64,000 nucleotides of DNA, from assembly GCA_035578155.1 (NCBI GenBank), contig JAPWDM010000005.1, positions 46,030,954 through 46,094,953 on the forward strand, read 5' to 3'. The stretch comes from Brachynemurus nebulosus. Lineage: Eukaryota > Arthropoda > Insecta > Neuroptera > Myrmeleontidae. How positions within the stretch are numbered: the first letter of the stretch is position 1; the number at the start of each line of letters is the position of its first letter. The notes under the pieces are model-generated. The model ran no database searches. It was given only the letters and a program-made list of their open reading frames with translations, and had not been told where the DNA came from. Position numbers and translations under genes: made by a program. Below, piece after piece: positions 12,160-22,800 of this stretch.

Positions 12160-12658
12160 AATGTGTAGGTTCAAATTTTAATTTGGGTATGTAAATTTTT
12201 AGTCGGAGAATTTGTTATAAAAAATTAGATTTAAATAAATTACAATAGCCAAGCCTACTAACCGGCTTGCCTATTCTTTTTTTGAATTTATCGTATTTCA
12301 ATATGCAGTTGTCGTATTTTATTTGGGTAGTCAAAAAAATTATTGCATAAAGAATTAAATGTACCCGTTCAACTGAAAAATTACAAAATTTTTTTTTATT
12401 GTTATAATTAAAATTCACTTGAACTTTCTATGCATTTTAAAAAAATTCGACAAGTGCATGTTGGACACGTATTAGGTCAGGACTCCTCAGTAGTTAAAGG
12501 AGGCATATGGGAAACGTACAATCTGCGGCACGGATCGGGCTCTCAACTTGGCTTTCTCCAGCCCTCATAATAATTTTAAAATCTTATTAAACCTGGCCCT
12601 TAGAAACACAAAAAAAATATTTTACGTTGAATATTATTTTATATTTTTTACCAAATAT
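12160..12658. other. Gene-free sequence, probable intron 1
   Basis: No exon is visible. At 12440-12520 lies a fragment with GACAAGTGCATGTTGGACAC, which recurs in diverged form near 15035, 15240 and 28430. Confidence 0.4.
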
Positions 12659-12659
12659 T

Positions 12660-13135
12660 TTCAAAAATTATACATAGGGGCGGGGGGAACGGGGTAGGGG
12701 AGCAAAATGGAGTACCCCAAAAATTTGGTAAAAATTTTTATATTTTCAAATTTGATAATATTGAAAACCAAATAGTTTTTCATTTGATAAAAACATTTTA
12801 TTCGATAATGAAGAACAATTCAGAATTATTACAAAAATAATTATTTTTCGCCTCTGCATCCACTACTAATATAAATGGTGATTCGTTTTACGTAAATTAC
12901 TCCTAAAAAAATATTATTATTTAGTAGCTTCGTTTTCTTATGGAATATATTTATAATCTTATATTATTAAGGGATACCCCATTTTGCCCGCACAAAAATT
13001 TTTTTTTTCTTACGGCAGCTCGAAATTAGATTATTTTACTTTAATTACGATTGAAAATAATATGATTCAGCATATTTCAGTCCTTAAAATCATAACGGTT
13101 TCTTAAGTACCCCGTTTTGCCACCCCCTCCCTTAT
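12660..13135. mobile_element. Possible ~480-bp TIR element
   Basis: The left part carries GGGGCGGGGGGAACGGGGTA followed by GGGGAGCAAAATGGAGTACC. The right part (13109-13135) carries TACCCCGTTTTGCCACCCCC, roughly the inverse. A third related piece (GGATACCCCATTTTGCCCGC) is at 12971. No target duplication is seen, so the ends are approximate. Confidence 0.4.
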
Positions 13136-13284
13136 ATTTTTTGAAAATCGAAATCTAATAATAACCGAATACACATTATTATACTATTTAAATTAAATAT
13201 GACTAAGGACTAACGTATGTACCTACACTCGATTATTATCCCGACCAACCCGACTAGAAATTTTTCCTTATTTGCAGAAAGTAT

Positions 13285-13808
13285 CATCGGGTCCTTCAGG
13301 TTTAGATAAGGTAATCCCTAATAAGGAAAACCTGATAAGGTCCTTATGGGGATAAGGTCAGGATAACCTTCTTTGAAAAAAAAATATTTTTCATCGGGTT
13401 AACCTGATGAGGAAATTATCAGGTTCATGTCAGGATAACCTCACTTGTAAGAAAAATATTTTTCAACAGGTTATCCTGATCAGAACCTCATCAGGATCAT
13501 ATAAGGATAACTTTACGTAAAAAACATAAATTTCCTATCGTGTTATCCTAATCAGAACATTATCAGGTCCATGTCAGGATAACCTTACTTGTAAGAGAAA
13601 TATTTTTAACAGGTTATCATAATCAGCACCTTATCAGGATCATATCAGGATAACCTTATGTAAAAAACATAAATTTCCAATCGGGTTATCCTACTCAGAA
13701 CATTATCAGATCCATGTCAGGATAAACTTACTTGTAAGAAAATTATTTTTTAACAGGTTATCATGATCAGAACCTTATGAGGAGCAACGCGTGGCCGGGT
13801 CAGCTAGT
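13285..13808 (+). mobile_element. Helitron-like 3' end with ~75/150-bp tandem repeats
   Basis: About six units alternate between two ~75-bp types: one with TTACTTGTAAGAAAAATATT, the other with TACGTAAAAAACATAAATTT. Both contain GGTTATCCTGATCAGAACCT-type segments. The array ends in CAACGCGTGGCCGGGTCAGC followed by CTAGT. Tandem arrays and a CTAG-T terminus are typical of nonautonomous Helitrons. The 5' end was not found. A sequence starting ACTAGCTGCACCC at 38136 resembles the inverse of this terminus. Confidence 0.5.
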
Positions 13809-16803
13809 GTATAATATATTATTATACCTATTGATTGATAAAATTATCGAAATTGTCCGACTCTTTAGTCAAAAGACGATCGATATAGTTCTTTGATTTT
13901 CCAGTCGAGCTACAATGGTGTTAATAGTATGCGCAGCTCCATAAGATTCCATAATCTTTCGATATAAGTAAACAGTTGGGCAATTAAAAATTCTATGTAT
14001 GTATGCGCCTCGTCTAATTACTAACAGTGCCGTACAGCGGCACTGTTATATAATTCCCTTGAAATAAAACAATGAATTTTTTTACACTGTCCCTTATAAA
14101 TTGTTGATATTAATATAAGTTGTAAATACCCTGAACAAATACAAAATTTCATTTCCATAAGCCGAAAGATGTGGGAAGTGTGTGAGTGTGGAAGCCATAA
14201 CGGAATTATAAGAGTACCGAAACTTTTCTTCGGAACCTTATATCTTCCATCTTTTTGGCAACAAGTCTAAAACTTTCTACTAATAATATTTTATTCCATG
14301 TTGCAATCAAACAGTTAAAACAATCGACCAAAACAAAAAAAAAAAAAAAAAAAAACAAAAAATTATTCTAAAATTGATAAAACAATAAGTTTGATTACCA
14401 TTTCATGGCACTAATTCAACTAATAAGGAATTGAAAAAGGAAGCAATTTTTTGTAACGTAACAAAAATTATTTTGACACGCCGCTATAAACAAATCATAC
14501 TTTTTCAGAAAAAATCATTGAAATGTCAGAAAAATTATGGGTAAAACAATGGATAATTATTTTGTTACAAGGAAAGAAGAAATATAATAGAAAAATTCCT
14601 CATCACCAATATTTTTTTCACTTACGATAATAAATAAATTAACATGGTATTAAATACAATCAAAGGTCAAACGATACAAAAATTAAAATATTAACACTTT
14701 CTGTCAGTAAAAGAATCAATGCAGTAAAATTACTGTCAAAAAAAAAAAACTTGTGCCATTTCGCAAAAATCAGATCATATATTACCAACAGACGCCTAGT
14801 AGTTAAAATTTAAATAACAATAATGTGCAATATGTGTTTACTAAAACGGAATAATTATTAAAATTTAAAATATTCAGACAGCCGTGACATTTAAAATGAA
14901 TTAATGGGTCCAACTACTTCTGAAAATTTATTCATATATTGTTATAAATGTTATAATTTTTTAACATATCGTACACACTCCGCATTCAAAAATAATCATA
15001 CATCCCCAAAAAATTAAAAACATTTGTCAAGTGCATACCGGACCACTATTGAATTATAGGCTATTGACTATGTAATTGAATCAGGAAGTAATTCGTTAAA
15101 GTTTCTTTTGTTGTTTCATATGTTTAATTGTGCCCAAAAAATGATAAAAACACAAAGTGTTATTAAATTTAGGTTTGGATTTTTGAGAACGGAGTAAATT
15201 TATCCACTTTTAAGTTTTAACTATAACTAAAAAAAAATTGCCAAGTTCGTGCCGGACACGCATTATCAAAGTTCCGTGGTCAATAGCTAATTTTTCACAA
15301 TTTTCCGGATTAAATGTAGGAAATTTAATAGTATATTATGTAACTGAGATTATGAGTCGCATATTATAAATAATTAGGCAAGAAACGCGCAACGAGGAGT
15401 TCAAATTAAAAAAAAAATAATCATGTGAAAATCAATTAATTGTCCCAGAACGCACTTGCATTAAATATAAAAAAATAAAACATCAATTAGTAATTAGAAA
15501 ACATCGCAAGGTTTCATCCAATGTCACTAGATGGCAACATTCCTTATGTCTTCAATTTCACACGTGCTGCTATCTACTCAAAAAATGATGGCTGGAGATT
15601 GAACTAATAAAAACCAAAACAAACTGAACGCAGAAGTACAGTAACGAACATAGAGAAAGTTTAAATGGTAAAGAGGAGATACTTGTATAAACAAAAAATA
15701 TCTCGCTGCCTAACTTTTTTAACTTCAGTGGAAAGCGCCACCGATTAATTTAGGGACTTAATAATCACTTATGAAGAATGACAACTGGCATGAATGCATT
15801 AGAGTTACGTGGTTGTGACCACGCAACTTTAAATATAGAAATGCATTTTTAGAATACGCACATAATACGATTATTTCTACAGGGTCAAATTTTCTATCGA
15901 AAAGGCACGTTATAAACTCAAAAAACTTTTTATTTTCCAGCAAAATGAGTCGACTAAAGTCCTGGACAATTGTGCAAAAAACTAATTTTTGCACGAACAA
16001 TGGCTATGTTCAGGCTATTCAAATCGTTCAGAGTAACAATCTAATAGAAAATATTTTTCGCCTACGATCTTGAGATGGCGTGTGGACAAACAAAACTCGA
16101 AGGTGGACAATTTTGAATTAACGATTGACCAATGAATGTAGTAAAAATAAAATTGCAAAACTTCACATCTTCTGAAAATTTTAATAATTGCTTCTAATTA
16201 ACCCGTATTTGAACAAACACAACTAATTGCTGGAGGTTCAGAATTTTTTTTAAATTTGTGGGTGCCACTGGCAAAAATTTGCAAAAACGTTTTTGGACCG
16301 CCATTCCGAAACGAAAAGTGGACAATTGAAATTTTCTGTTGGACAATAACGGACAAACGAATGCGCACGCTTAAATCGGAAAATTCATCAAAGTGGATAC
16401 CAATTTCACAGAGCTGAAAGTTGAGAAAAATGTTCGGTTATAGCATGTACATGTAAAACATCATCTTCATAAGCTCAAAAATGTGGAAAATATAAGGGTT
16501 CTAGAGATCACCTACCCTTAAAAAAAAAAAAAAAAAGAACTACAAAAAGTATAATTAAAAACAAGAAAAAGTTCAATTTCTAATCAAAGTACAATTAGAT
16601 TTAAGAAAAAGTTTAATATTTTTTGTTTCAATAATTAAAAATTGCAATTCAATTGTTTTGTTTTGTTTTTTTTTTTTTTTTTTTTTTTGTTTATTTTTTC
16701 ATTTTTGTACGTGATTGTACTGAGATGAAAAATTGTTGAAAATACCGTAGGCTATGATCACACATTGGCATGTATATACTTTAATATTTTGTGATCTATC
16801 TAC
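13809..16803. other. Gene-free sequence, probable intron 1 continued
   Basis: No exon-like segment is recognised. A perfect 10-bp-stem hairpin (AACAGTGCCG, 5-base loop, CGGCACTGTT) lies at 14023-14047. A20-type runs lie near 14334 and 16519 and a T-run near 16671. Fragments with GTGCCGGACACGCATTA lie at 15253-15275. Confidence 0.4.
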
Positions 16804-16812
16804 CTGTTTCAT
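16804..16812 (-). CDS. Candidate tiny first exon of the 11.4-kb gene
   Basis: On the minus strand ATGAAACAG is followed by GTAGAT, a 5' splice site in phase 0. That matches the phase of the 3' splice site at 12133/12134. Joining would give a signal peptide starting MKQIGTCFLLF and an intron of about 4.7 kb. Short first exons ending within the signal peptide are common in insect secreted-protein genes. A three-codon exon can arise by chance, so this needs transcript evidence. Confidence 0.3.
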
Positions 16813-16875
16813 TTCTAGTAATTAAATAAAACGTTTCATTTTAAATAACTGTTACGATTAATGTATTAATCATAA

Positions 16876-16881
16876 TTTATA
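16876..16881 (-). promoter_or_regulatory. Candidate TATA box
   Basis: TATAAA on the minus strand, about 65 bases upstream of the candidate ATG at 16812. It would place initiation near 16850 and a short 5' UTR. It depends on that exon being real; TATAAA is frequent by chance in such AT-rich DNA. Confidence 0.2.
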
Positions 16882-18301
16882 AGAGGTTAATATGTATAAA
16901 TTATCTATATAAACAGAGTTTAAGCTAAAACTCGCACCAATGTTAATTTTAAATGATATACAATATGGTTTTTTTAATGCTATTTAAATGTCAAACTAAT
17001 TTGTTTTGATTTCATATTTAGTAATGAATTAATTTGATAAAACAGTTAAATTATTTGACAAGAATAATTGTGCGTTTGAAAATTAAGTGCGTAGGTTTGT
17101 CAATTTGTAGAACAATCGTTATTTATTGAATTTGTTTTTTTTTAGATTCTCTATCACAAAATACAAGTGTTTTTATGTCATTAATATTTAAAATATCAAA
17201 ACAATTATGTAATGATGTAATAAATAAAATAAAAATATAGAATATATACGAGTATTGAAGTACACATGGATTTTTATTACATATTACAATTTAAACAAGT
17301 GCTCCAAATTAACTGTATTTTAAATGTCAGAGAAATTTTGTAAAGATGATTATATATATGAATGTAGTTTTTTTTTATTTTAAAAACAAAATCGTTTAAT
17401 GACCATCATATTAAGAGTTTTTTTTTTTTTTAATATTGGACCTATGGACGTAAAGTTTTGAATTTTTTATTTCTTTAGTTGCTGAGAATTTTTCCCACGT
17501 ACCACATCATGTGTGGATATCACTAAAATGAACTTTTAAAATTCCTTTTACCATTTGTCCGTCTTCGAAATATTGAACTTCAAAATGAGGTTTTTTCTCT
17601 ACACTTCTGTAACTTTAGATTAAACTGTAGATTCAAGAAATTCGGTAAAAAAAATGACAACTTGGGCTAGACAACCTCGAAAATTCAAAAATAAATTTGA
17701 AGTAAACAAAATGGTCCCTTGTAAATGAAAATTTATAATGAGATATGTTTTGATATTAAAAAACATTTTCCAAAATTTAAGGAAATATTTTAGTTTTAGC
17801 GTTCGTGTACCACCCCCTTTTGTTACCGTTAGGTTGTTTTTCAAATGAAAAAAAAGAAAAACGAGAAACAGCCACTCGCGACTGCTAGCAAGCCACAGCT
17901 ACGCCACTGTGTTTTACCCATGTACAAGTAACATTATCGAATACATTTACCTATTCTCAATTTTGCAATTTTTTTATTTTTGTTTTCAATATAATATCGT
18001 TTATTAGCCATGATATTAAGTTACGTGTAGTTTTGCTTTTTTCTTATGTATGGATTTATCATCTTTTTATATCGTCGAACCTCGGCTTTCTTCGACGATA
18101 TAATAATTTCGTTGTGTGACCAAATGATTATTATCATTATTATTATTATCTTTCGATTACTTCATTTGCGTTTCTATGAAAATTTATTTTCACTTTGGTG
18201 GGGCTATTTTTAAAACAGAAAAAAAAACTATTAATGAAATTTTTTAACCAAAACAGATAGTTTGACATTCAAATAGTCGTACTATTATTAAATTTAAGGC
18301 T
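16882..18301. other. Gene-free AT-rich sequence with one hairpin
   Basis: No gene is seen. At 18069-18102 an 11-bp perfect stem (ATATCGTCGAA / TTCGACGATAT) encloses a 12-base loop. Poly-T runs are scattered through 17130-17430. Confidence 0.4.
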
Positions 18302-18306
18302 AATTT
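18302..18306. repeat. 5-bp target-site duplication, left
   Basis: AATTT directly precedes the 5' LTR and recurs directly after the 3' LTR at 22796-22800. Confidence 0.85.
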
Positions 18307-18474
18307 TGTAATATATGTCAGGCAACCAACATTACTTGGTTGACTGACAGATGACCTAGAGCAACGTGGAAGTGACCTCCGATGACTTTGTAGCTTTGTT
18401 AATAAACTACATATTATAGTGAAGCCTCGTGTTATTATTATTATTAATACAATAAGAACAATCAAAACATTACA
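18307..18474 (+). repeat. 5' LTR (168 bp)
   Basis: Starts TGTAATATATG and ends AAAACATTACA. It contains AATAAA at 18401-18406 as a probable poly(A) signal. By eye it matches 22628-22795 at every position. It is unusually short for an LTR. Confidence 0.95.
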
Positions 18475-18484
18475 TGGTGGCAGC
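18475..18484 (+). promoter_or_regulatory. Primer-binding site, probably tRNA-Leu
   Basis: TGGTGGCAGC abuts the 5' LTR. TGG pairs with the CCA tail, and the next seven bases fit my recollection of the 3' acceptor end of a eukaryotic tRNA-Leu. The match breaks after ten bases, so the tRNA identity is inferred. Confidence 0.55.
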
Positions 18485-18578
18485 TGGTAAAAGCGAGCAA
18501 AGCAAAAAAATTGGGAATTGAGGTTAGGTTACGGCATACTCTGAACTGAATCGAATCTGGAACAGTGAAAAGTTAAAA

Positions 18579-21500
18579 TTGAGAATGGCGGAATCGTTGA
18601 GGGCTCCGGAAAATTTTCAATTTGAAGGCAACTTAGCTCAAAACTGGACATTATGGAAACAGAAGTTCGAGTTATACTTGTTAGCAAGCGGCAAAGATAC
18701 AAAACCTGACAAGGTGAAAGTAGCAATTCTTCTCAATCTGTTAGGAGATGAAGGGATTAAAATATACAATACTTTTGAATATGAAAATCCGGAAGAAGCG
18801 ACCAAGTTAGATGTAGTAATTAATAAGTTTGAACAGTATTGCAAACCGCTGAAGAATATTGTGTACGAACATTTTAAATTCTTTAAACGAGACCAACTTC
18901 CCGGTGAAAGAATTGCTCAGTTTATAACAGCATTGAAAAATTTAGCTTCAACTTGCGACTTTAAGGAAAGTGATACACTGATATTGGACAGAATTGTACT
19001 TGGAGTTAGTGATGCCAGAATGCAGGAAAAACTTTTGCAAATACCTGATTTGAAATTGAGTGAAGCAATCGACATCTGCAGATCAATGGAAAACTGCAAA
19101 GAAACACAAAAGGAAATTTCGAAGGAATCCAACGTGAGTGTTATCCGAAAAAATGCTAGATATCAGGAAAAGTGGAAACAGCCAAATGCAAGTAAGTCGA
19201 GTATAGATAATAAGCAATTAGCTGACAAATCGTGCATGAGATGTGGACAATTCCATAAGGGTAAGTGTCTTGCCCTAAATAGAGTGTGTTCGAACTGCAT
19301 GCAAAAAGGACATTATCGTAAAATGTGTCCAAATAAAAAGGTCAATGAAGTGGTTTATAATGAAAACAGTGATGATAGTGATGATTCATATCATATTTGG
19401 ACAATCAATTCCAATATTTGTAGCATTGAATGGGTTGAAAAAATTATTATTGTAAACTCAGAATTAGATTTAAAGATTGATTCTGGTAGTGAAGTGAATA
19501 TATTAAATCTAACTGATTTCAAAAAATTAAATATTGACGAAAAATCTCTAACAAATGCCACTTACAATTTAACATCCTATACAGGTCATAAAATAAAATT
19601 ATTGGGACAAATAATGCTAAAATGTCAATTTAAAGAAAGGCATAAGGATCTTTTGTTTTGCATATTGAATTCTACTTCACCAAAATCAATCTTAGGTCTG
19701 CAAGGTGCAAAGGATTTAAAAATAATTCAAAATGATAAGTCAGTTAATTTAATTAATGAAACAAATTTTGAGTTAAGCCACATACTGAGCAGGTTTGATA
19801 GTATTTTTTCGGGAATAGGACAATTAAAAAAAGAATGTACAATATCTTTAACAAATGATGCAATCCCTAGTACTAGTCCGGCAAGGAAAATACCTATAGC
19901 TTTAAAAAACAAGGTTAAAAGTAAGATTGATGAAATGGTTGCTAATAAAATACTTACTCCTGTAACGGAACCAAGTGAATGGGTTAATAATATAGTCATT
20001 GTACCAAAAAATAACGGTGATATCCGGATCTGCATGGATCCTAGGAATTTAAATAAATACGTTAAGCGTGAAATATATCATATACCTACTAGTGACTGCC
20101 TATTTTCGGAGTTAACTGGTGCAAAATATTTTACATCCTTGGATGCATCTTCGGCATTTCTGCAGATACCTTTAACTTATGAAAGTTCCTTACTATGCAC
20201 AATTAATACTTGCTTTGGTAGGTATCGTTATTTGCGGCTACCCTATGGTTTAACATCGGCTCCTGAAATTTTTCAGAGGTACATGCAAGAAATACTAGCT
20301 GACTTAACTGGAGTCATAGTGTATTTTGATGATATATTGATATTTGGCAAAAATATTGATGAACATAATAAAAATCTAATAAATGTGTTAGAAAAAATTA
20401 AGCTTAGTGGTATGACATTAAATAAAGAAAAATCTAAATTCTGTGTTACTAAAATTAAATTTTTAGGTCATGAAATAAGTGATCAGGGTATTTCACCTGA
20501 TAAATCAAAAACTAGTGCTATTAAGTTAATGAAACCCCCAAGTAATAGAAAAGATTTACAAAGGTTCTTAGGTATGATTGTGTACTTGTCTAAATTTATA
20601 CCTAATCTTTCCAATGAAACTGGACCTTTAAGGAAACTAACAAGCGAAAAGTATGAGTGGATATGGTCGAACAGTGAGAATGAATGTTTCAATAGACTAA
20701 AAGAAATAGTGTCACAGGCAACGACATTGTCATATTTTGACAATAATAAAGAAGTAACCCTGTCGGTGGATGCAAGTCCCTTTGGATTAGGCGCTGTAAT
20801 AACACAGGATAAAAAACCAGTTGAGTATTCTTCAGTGTCACTTACAGAAACTCAACAACGATATAATCACATCGAGAAGGAATTACTAGCATTGGTTTTT
20901 GGTTGTGAACGTTTTAATTATTATTTATGTTATAGAAAATTTAATCTTGAAACCGATCATAAGCCTCTTTTAGGGTTATTGAAAAAGCCTATTGAGGATA
21001 TGTCTCCAAGGATACAAAGGCTTAGTTTAAGACTTTTAAGATATTCTTTTAACTTAATATATGTTCCAGGAAAATATTTAAAAATTCCTGATACTCTAAG
21101 TAGAGATCCAAATAAGGAAACCCTCAACACGGATTATTTAGAGTCTAATCTAAAAGTTTATACAGTATTAGCCACGACAAAGGAGAATGAAAATAGATTA
21201 ATAAAAGCTATAAGTGAAGATTCAGTGCTCCAAAAAATTAAACAATATGTAATCTTTGGCTGGCCTGAACATAAGTGCTTAGTAGATGCTAATGTCAGAC
21301 AATACTGGCCTATAAGACATGACATTTATTTACAAAGTGACATACTTTTCTATAAAAAACGAATCTTAGTCCCAGACATTCTTAGGAATGAATTTTTGGA
21401 TCTAGCACACAAAACACATCAAGGTATTGTTTCGTGCAAAAAGATCATACAAGATTCCTTTTATTACCCGGGAGTGTCCGTAGATATAGAAAAAATCGTA

Positions 21501-22505
21501 TTAAATTGCACGATTTGCCAACTTTATGCTAAAAGTAATCAGAAGCAACCATTATGTCCCCATCCAATACCCTTTTTACCGTGGGAAAAAATTGGTGTCG
21601 ATTTTATGTCTATTGATCAACTAGATTTTTTAGTTATAGTCGATTATTTCAGTAAATATGTAATAGTTAACAAACTAACATCAAAAACTGCAAGTAGTGT
21701 TATTAGTAATTTTAAAAATGTATTTTCAATATTAGGATTGCCATTAGAAATATTTTCAGATAATGGACCCCCATTTAATTCAATTGAATATAACTGTTTT
21801 GCAAAAAAATATTATATTGACATAAATACCTCAAGTCCTCATTATCCGAAAAGTAATGGAATGATAGAAAGGACCATTCAAACGGTCAAAGGACTTTTCA
21901 AAAAAGCCATACAATGTAATGAGGATCCTTTCTTAGCAATATTGAGTTATAATTCGACTCCGAAACAGGATATTCCTGCCCCTTGTTCCTTACTGATGGG
22001 GAGGAAATTACGTACATTAGTACCAATAGGAAAACATTCTTTAAAACCTGAGTATTCATTAGAAGATACTCATCATAAATTAAAAGTGGTTCAAAACAAG
22101 CAAAAACATTATTATGATCAGCACGCTAAACAACTCAAGAGACTGGAACCTGAACAAGACGTAATAGTACAAAGTAACGTCAGAAATTGGAAACCGGGCA
22201 AAATCGTGGGAAAAAATGAATTTAATGATTACACGGTCAAAGTTGATAATGCGGTATATAGGAGAAACCGACAATTTATTAAACCATACAAAACAAACGA
22301 AAGAGAGGGTGGGGTTCTTCCCAAAACTAACACAGATCAAAATTTGAATGAACAATTAGTTGAATGTGCTCCCAATAACAATTTAGATCAAAATTTGAAT
22401 GAACAATTGGTTGAACGTGCTCCCAATGTGGCTTCGCCTAATTGCACCTTAATGACAACACGCAGTGGAAGAGTGATAAAAGCTCCCACTAAGTTAGACT
22501 TGTAA
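18579..22505 (+). CDS. Gag-Pol polyprotein, Ty3/gypsy type
   Basis: 1308 residues in one frame, without the frameshift or stop that often separates gag and pol. Capsid-like gag occupies about 1-205. Two zinc-knuckle-like motifs follow: C219-C222-H226-C230, spaced atypically, and a classical CX2CX4HX4C at 237-250. The aspartic protease motif DSGS is at 301. The reverse transcriptase spans about 435-630, with LDASSAF at 521 and YFDD at 582 (catalytic site). RNase H spans about 725-845, with likely acidic residues D730, E768 and D793. Integrase has H944, H947, C977 and C980 (zinc-binding) and the catalytic triad D1008, D1061, E1097 (D,D35E). A GPY/F-like module lies near 1203-1237. The tail carries a 17-residue tandem duplication (1253-1286). 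Met1 is followed by Met3; either could start. It resembles single-frame K02A2.6-like Gypsy proteins, from memory. Confidence 0.95.
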   Translation: MRMAESLRAPENFQFEGNLAQNWTLWKQKFELYLLASGKDTKPDKVKVAILLNLLGDEGIKIYNTFEYENPEEATKLDVVINKFEQYCKPLKNIVYEHFKFFKRDQLPGERIAQFITALKNLASTCDFKESDTLILDRIVLGVSDARMQEKLLQIPDLKLSEAIDICRSMENCKETQKEISKESNVSVIRKNARYQEKWKQPNASKSSIDNKQLADKSCMRCGQFHKGKCLALNRVCSNCMQKGHYRKMCPNKKVNEVVYNENSDDSDDSYHIWTINSNICSIEWVEKIIIVNSELDLKIDSGSEVNILNLTDFKKLNIDEKSLTNATYNLTSYTGHKIKLLGQIMLKCQFKERHKDLLFCILNSTSPKSILGLQGAKDLKIIQNDKSVNLINETNFELSHILSRFDSIFSGIGQLKKECTISLTNDAIPSTSPARKIPIALKNKVKSKIDEMVANKILTPVTEPSEWVNNIVIVPKNNGDIRICMDPRNLNKYVKREIYHIPTSDCLFSELTGAKYFTSLDASSAFLQIPLTYESSLLCTINTCFGRYRYLRLPYGLTSAPEIFQRYMQEILADLTGVIVYFDDILIFGKNIDEHNKNLINVLEKIKLSGMTLNKEKSKFCVTKIKFLGHEISDQGISPDKSKTSAIKLMKPPSNRKDLQRFLGMIVYLSKFIPNLSNETGPLRKLTSEKYEWIWSNSENECFNRLKEIVSQATTLSYFDNNKEVTLSVDASPFGLGAVITQDKKPVEYSSVSLTETQQRYNHIEKELLALVFGCERFNYYLCYRKFNLETDHKPLLGLLKKPIEDMSPRIQRLSLRLLRYSFNLIYVPGKYLKIPDTLSRDPNKETLNTDYLESNLKVYTVLATTKENENRLIKAISEDSVLQKIKQYVIFGWPEHKCLVDANVRQYWPIRHDIYLQSDILFYKKRILVPDILRNEFLDLAHKTHQGIVSCKKIIQDSFYYPGVSVDIEKIVLNCTICQLYAKSNQKQPLCPHPIPFLPWEKIGVDFMSIDQLDFLVIVDYFSKYVIVNKLTSKTASSVISNFKNVFSILGLPLEIFSDNGPPFNSIEYNCFAKKYYIDINTSSPHYPKSNGMIERTIQTVKGLFKKAIQCNEDPFLAILSYNSTPKQDIPAPCSLLMGRKLRTLVPIGKHSLKPEYSLEDTHHKLKVVQNKQKHYYDQHAKQLKRLEPEQDVIVQSNVRNWKPGKIVGKNEFNDYTVKVDNAVYRRNRQFIKPYKTNEREGGVLPKTNTDQNLNEQLVECAPNNNLDQNLNEQLVERAPNVASPNCTLMTTRSGRVIKAPTKLDL
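22335..22436 (+). repeat. 51-bp in-frame tandem duplication in gag-pol tail
   Basis: Two adjacent 51-bp units start GATCAAAATTTGAATGAACA (22335 and 22386). They differ at a few positions and preserve the frame. Confidence 0.9.
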
Positions 22506-22627
22506 AATGTTTTAGTTTCGTTTCAAATGTTGTATTTTGTTTCTGCATTTTGTTATATATTTGCTTAGAATGTTATGTCACTTTTATATTGCTCTGAAGT
22601 CAATTTAAAAAAAAAAAAAAAAGGACG

Positions 22628-22795
22628 TGTAATATATGTCAGGCAACCAACATTACTTGGTTGACTGACAGATGACCTAGAGCAACGTGGAAGTGACCTC
22701 CGATGACTTTGTAGCTTTGTTAATAAACTACATATTATAGTGAAGCCTCGTGTTATTATTATTATTAATACAATAAGAACAATCAAAACATTACA
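22628..22795 (+). repeat. 3' LTR (168 bp)
   Basis: Same sequence as the 5' LTR. It is followed at 22796-22800 by AATTT, the right copy of the target-site duplication. Confidence 0.95.
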
Positions 22796-22800
22796 AATTT

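Larger units (their letters stand above)
18307..22795 (+). mobile_element. Complete Ty3/gypsy LTR retrotransposon (4489 bp)
   Basis: Two 168-bp LTRs, identical by eye, flank one uninterrupted gag-pol frame. LTR ends are TGTAAT and ATTACA, and AATTT is duplicated at both sides. Domain order is gag, zinc knuckles, protease, reverse transcriptase, RNase H, integrase, the order of Ty3/gypsy (Metaviridae). There is no envelope frame. Identical LTRs and an open frame point to a recent insertion and possible present activity. An A-rich purine stretch ending GGA at 22607-22625, then CG, precedes the 3' LTR and may act as the polypurine tract. Confidence 0.95.

Noticed and set aside
11862..12161. Open frame on the plus strand opposite the secreted-protein gene
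   Set aside because: Antisense shadow of the GC-richer coding sequence.
14023..14047. 10-bp-stem hairpin as a terminator or microRNA
   Set aside because: The stem is too short for a microRNA precursor and hairpin terminators are not expected here.
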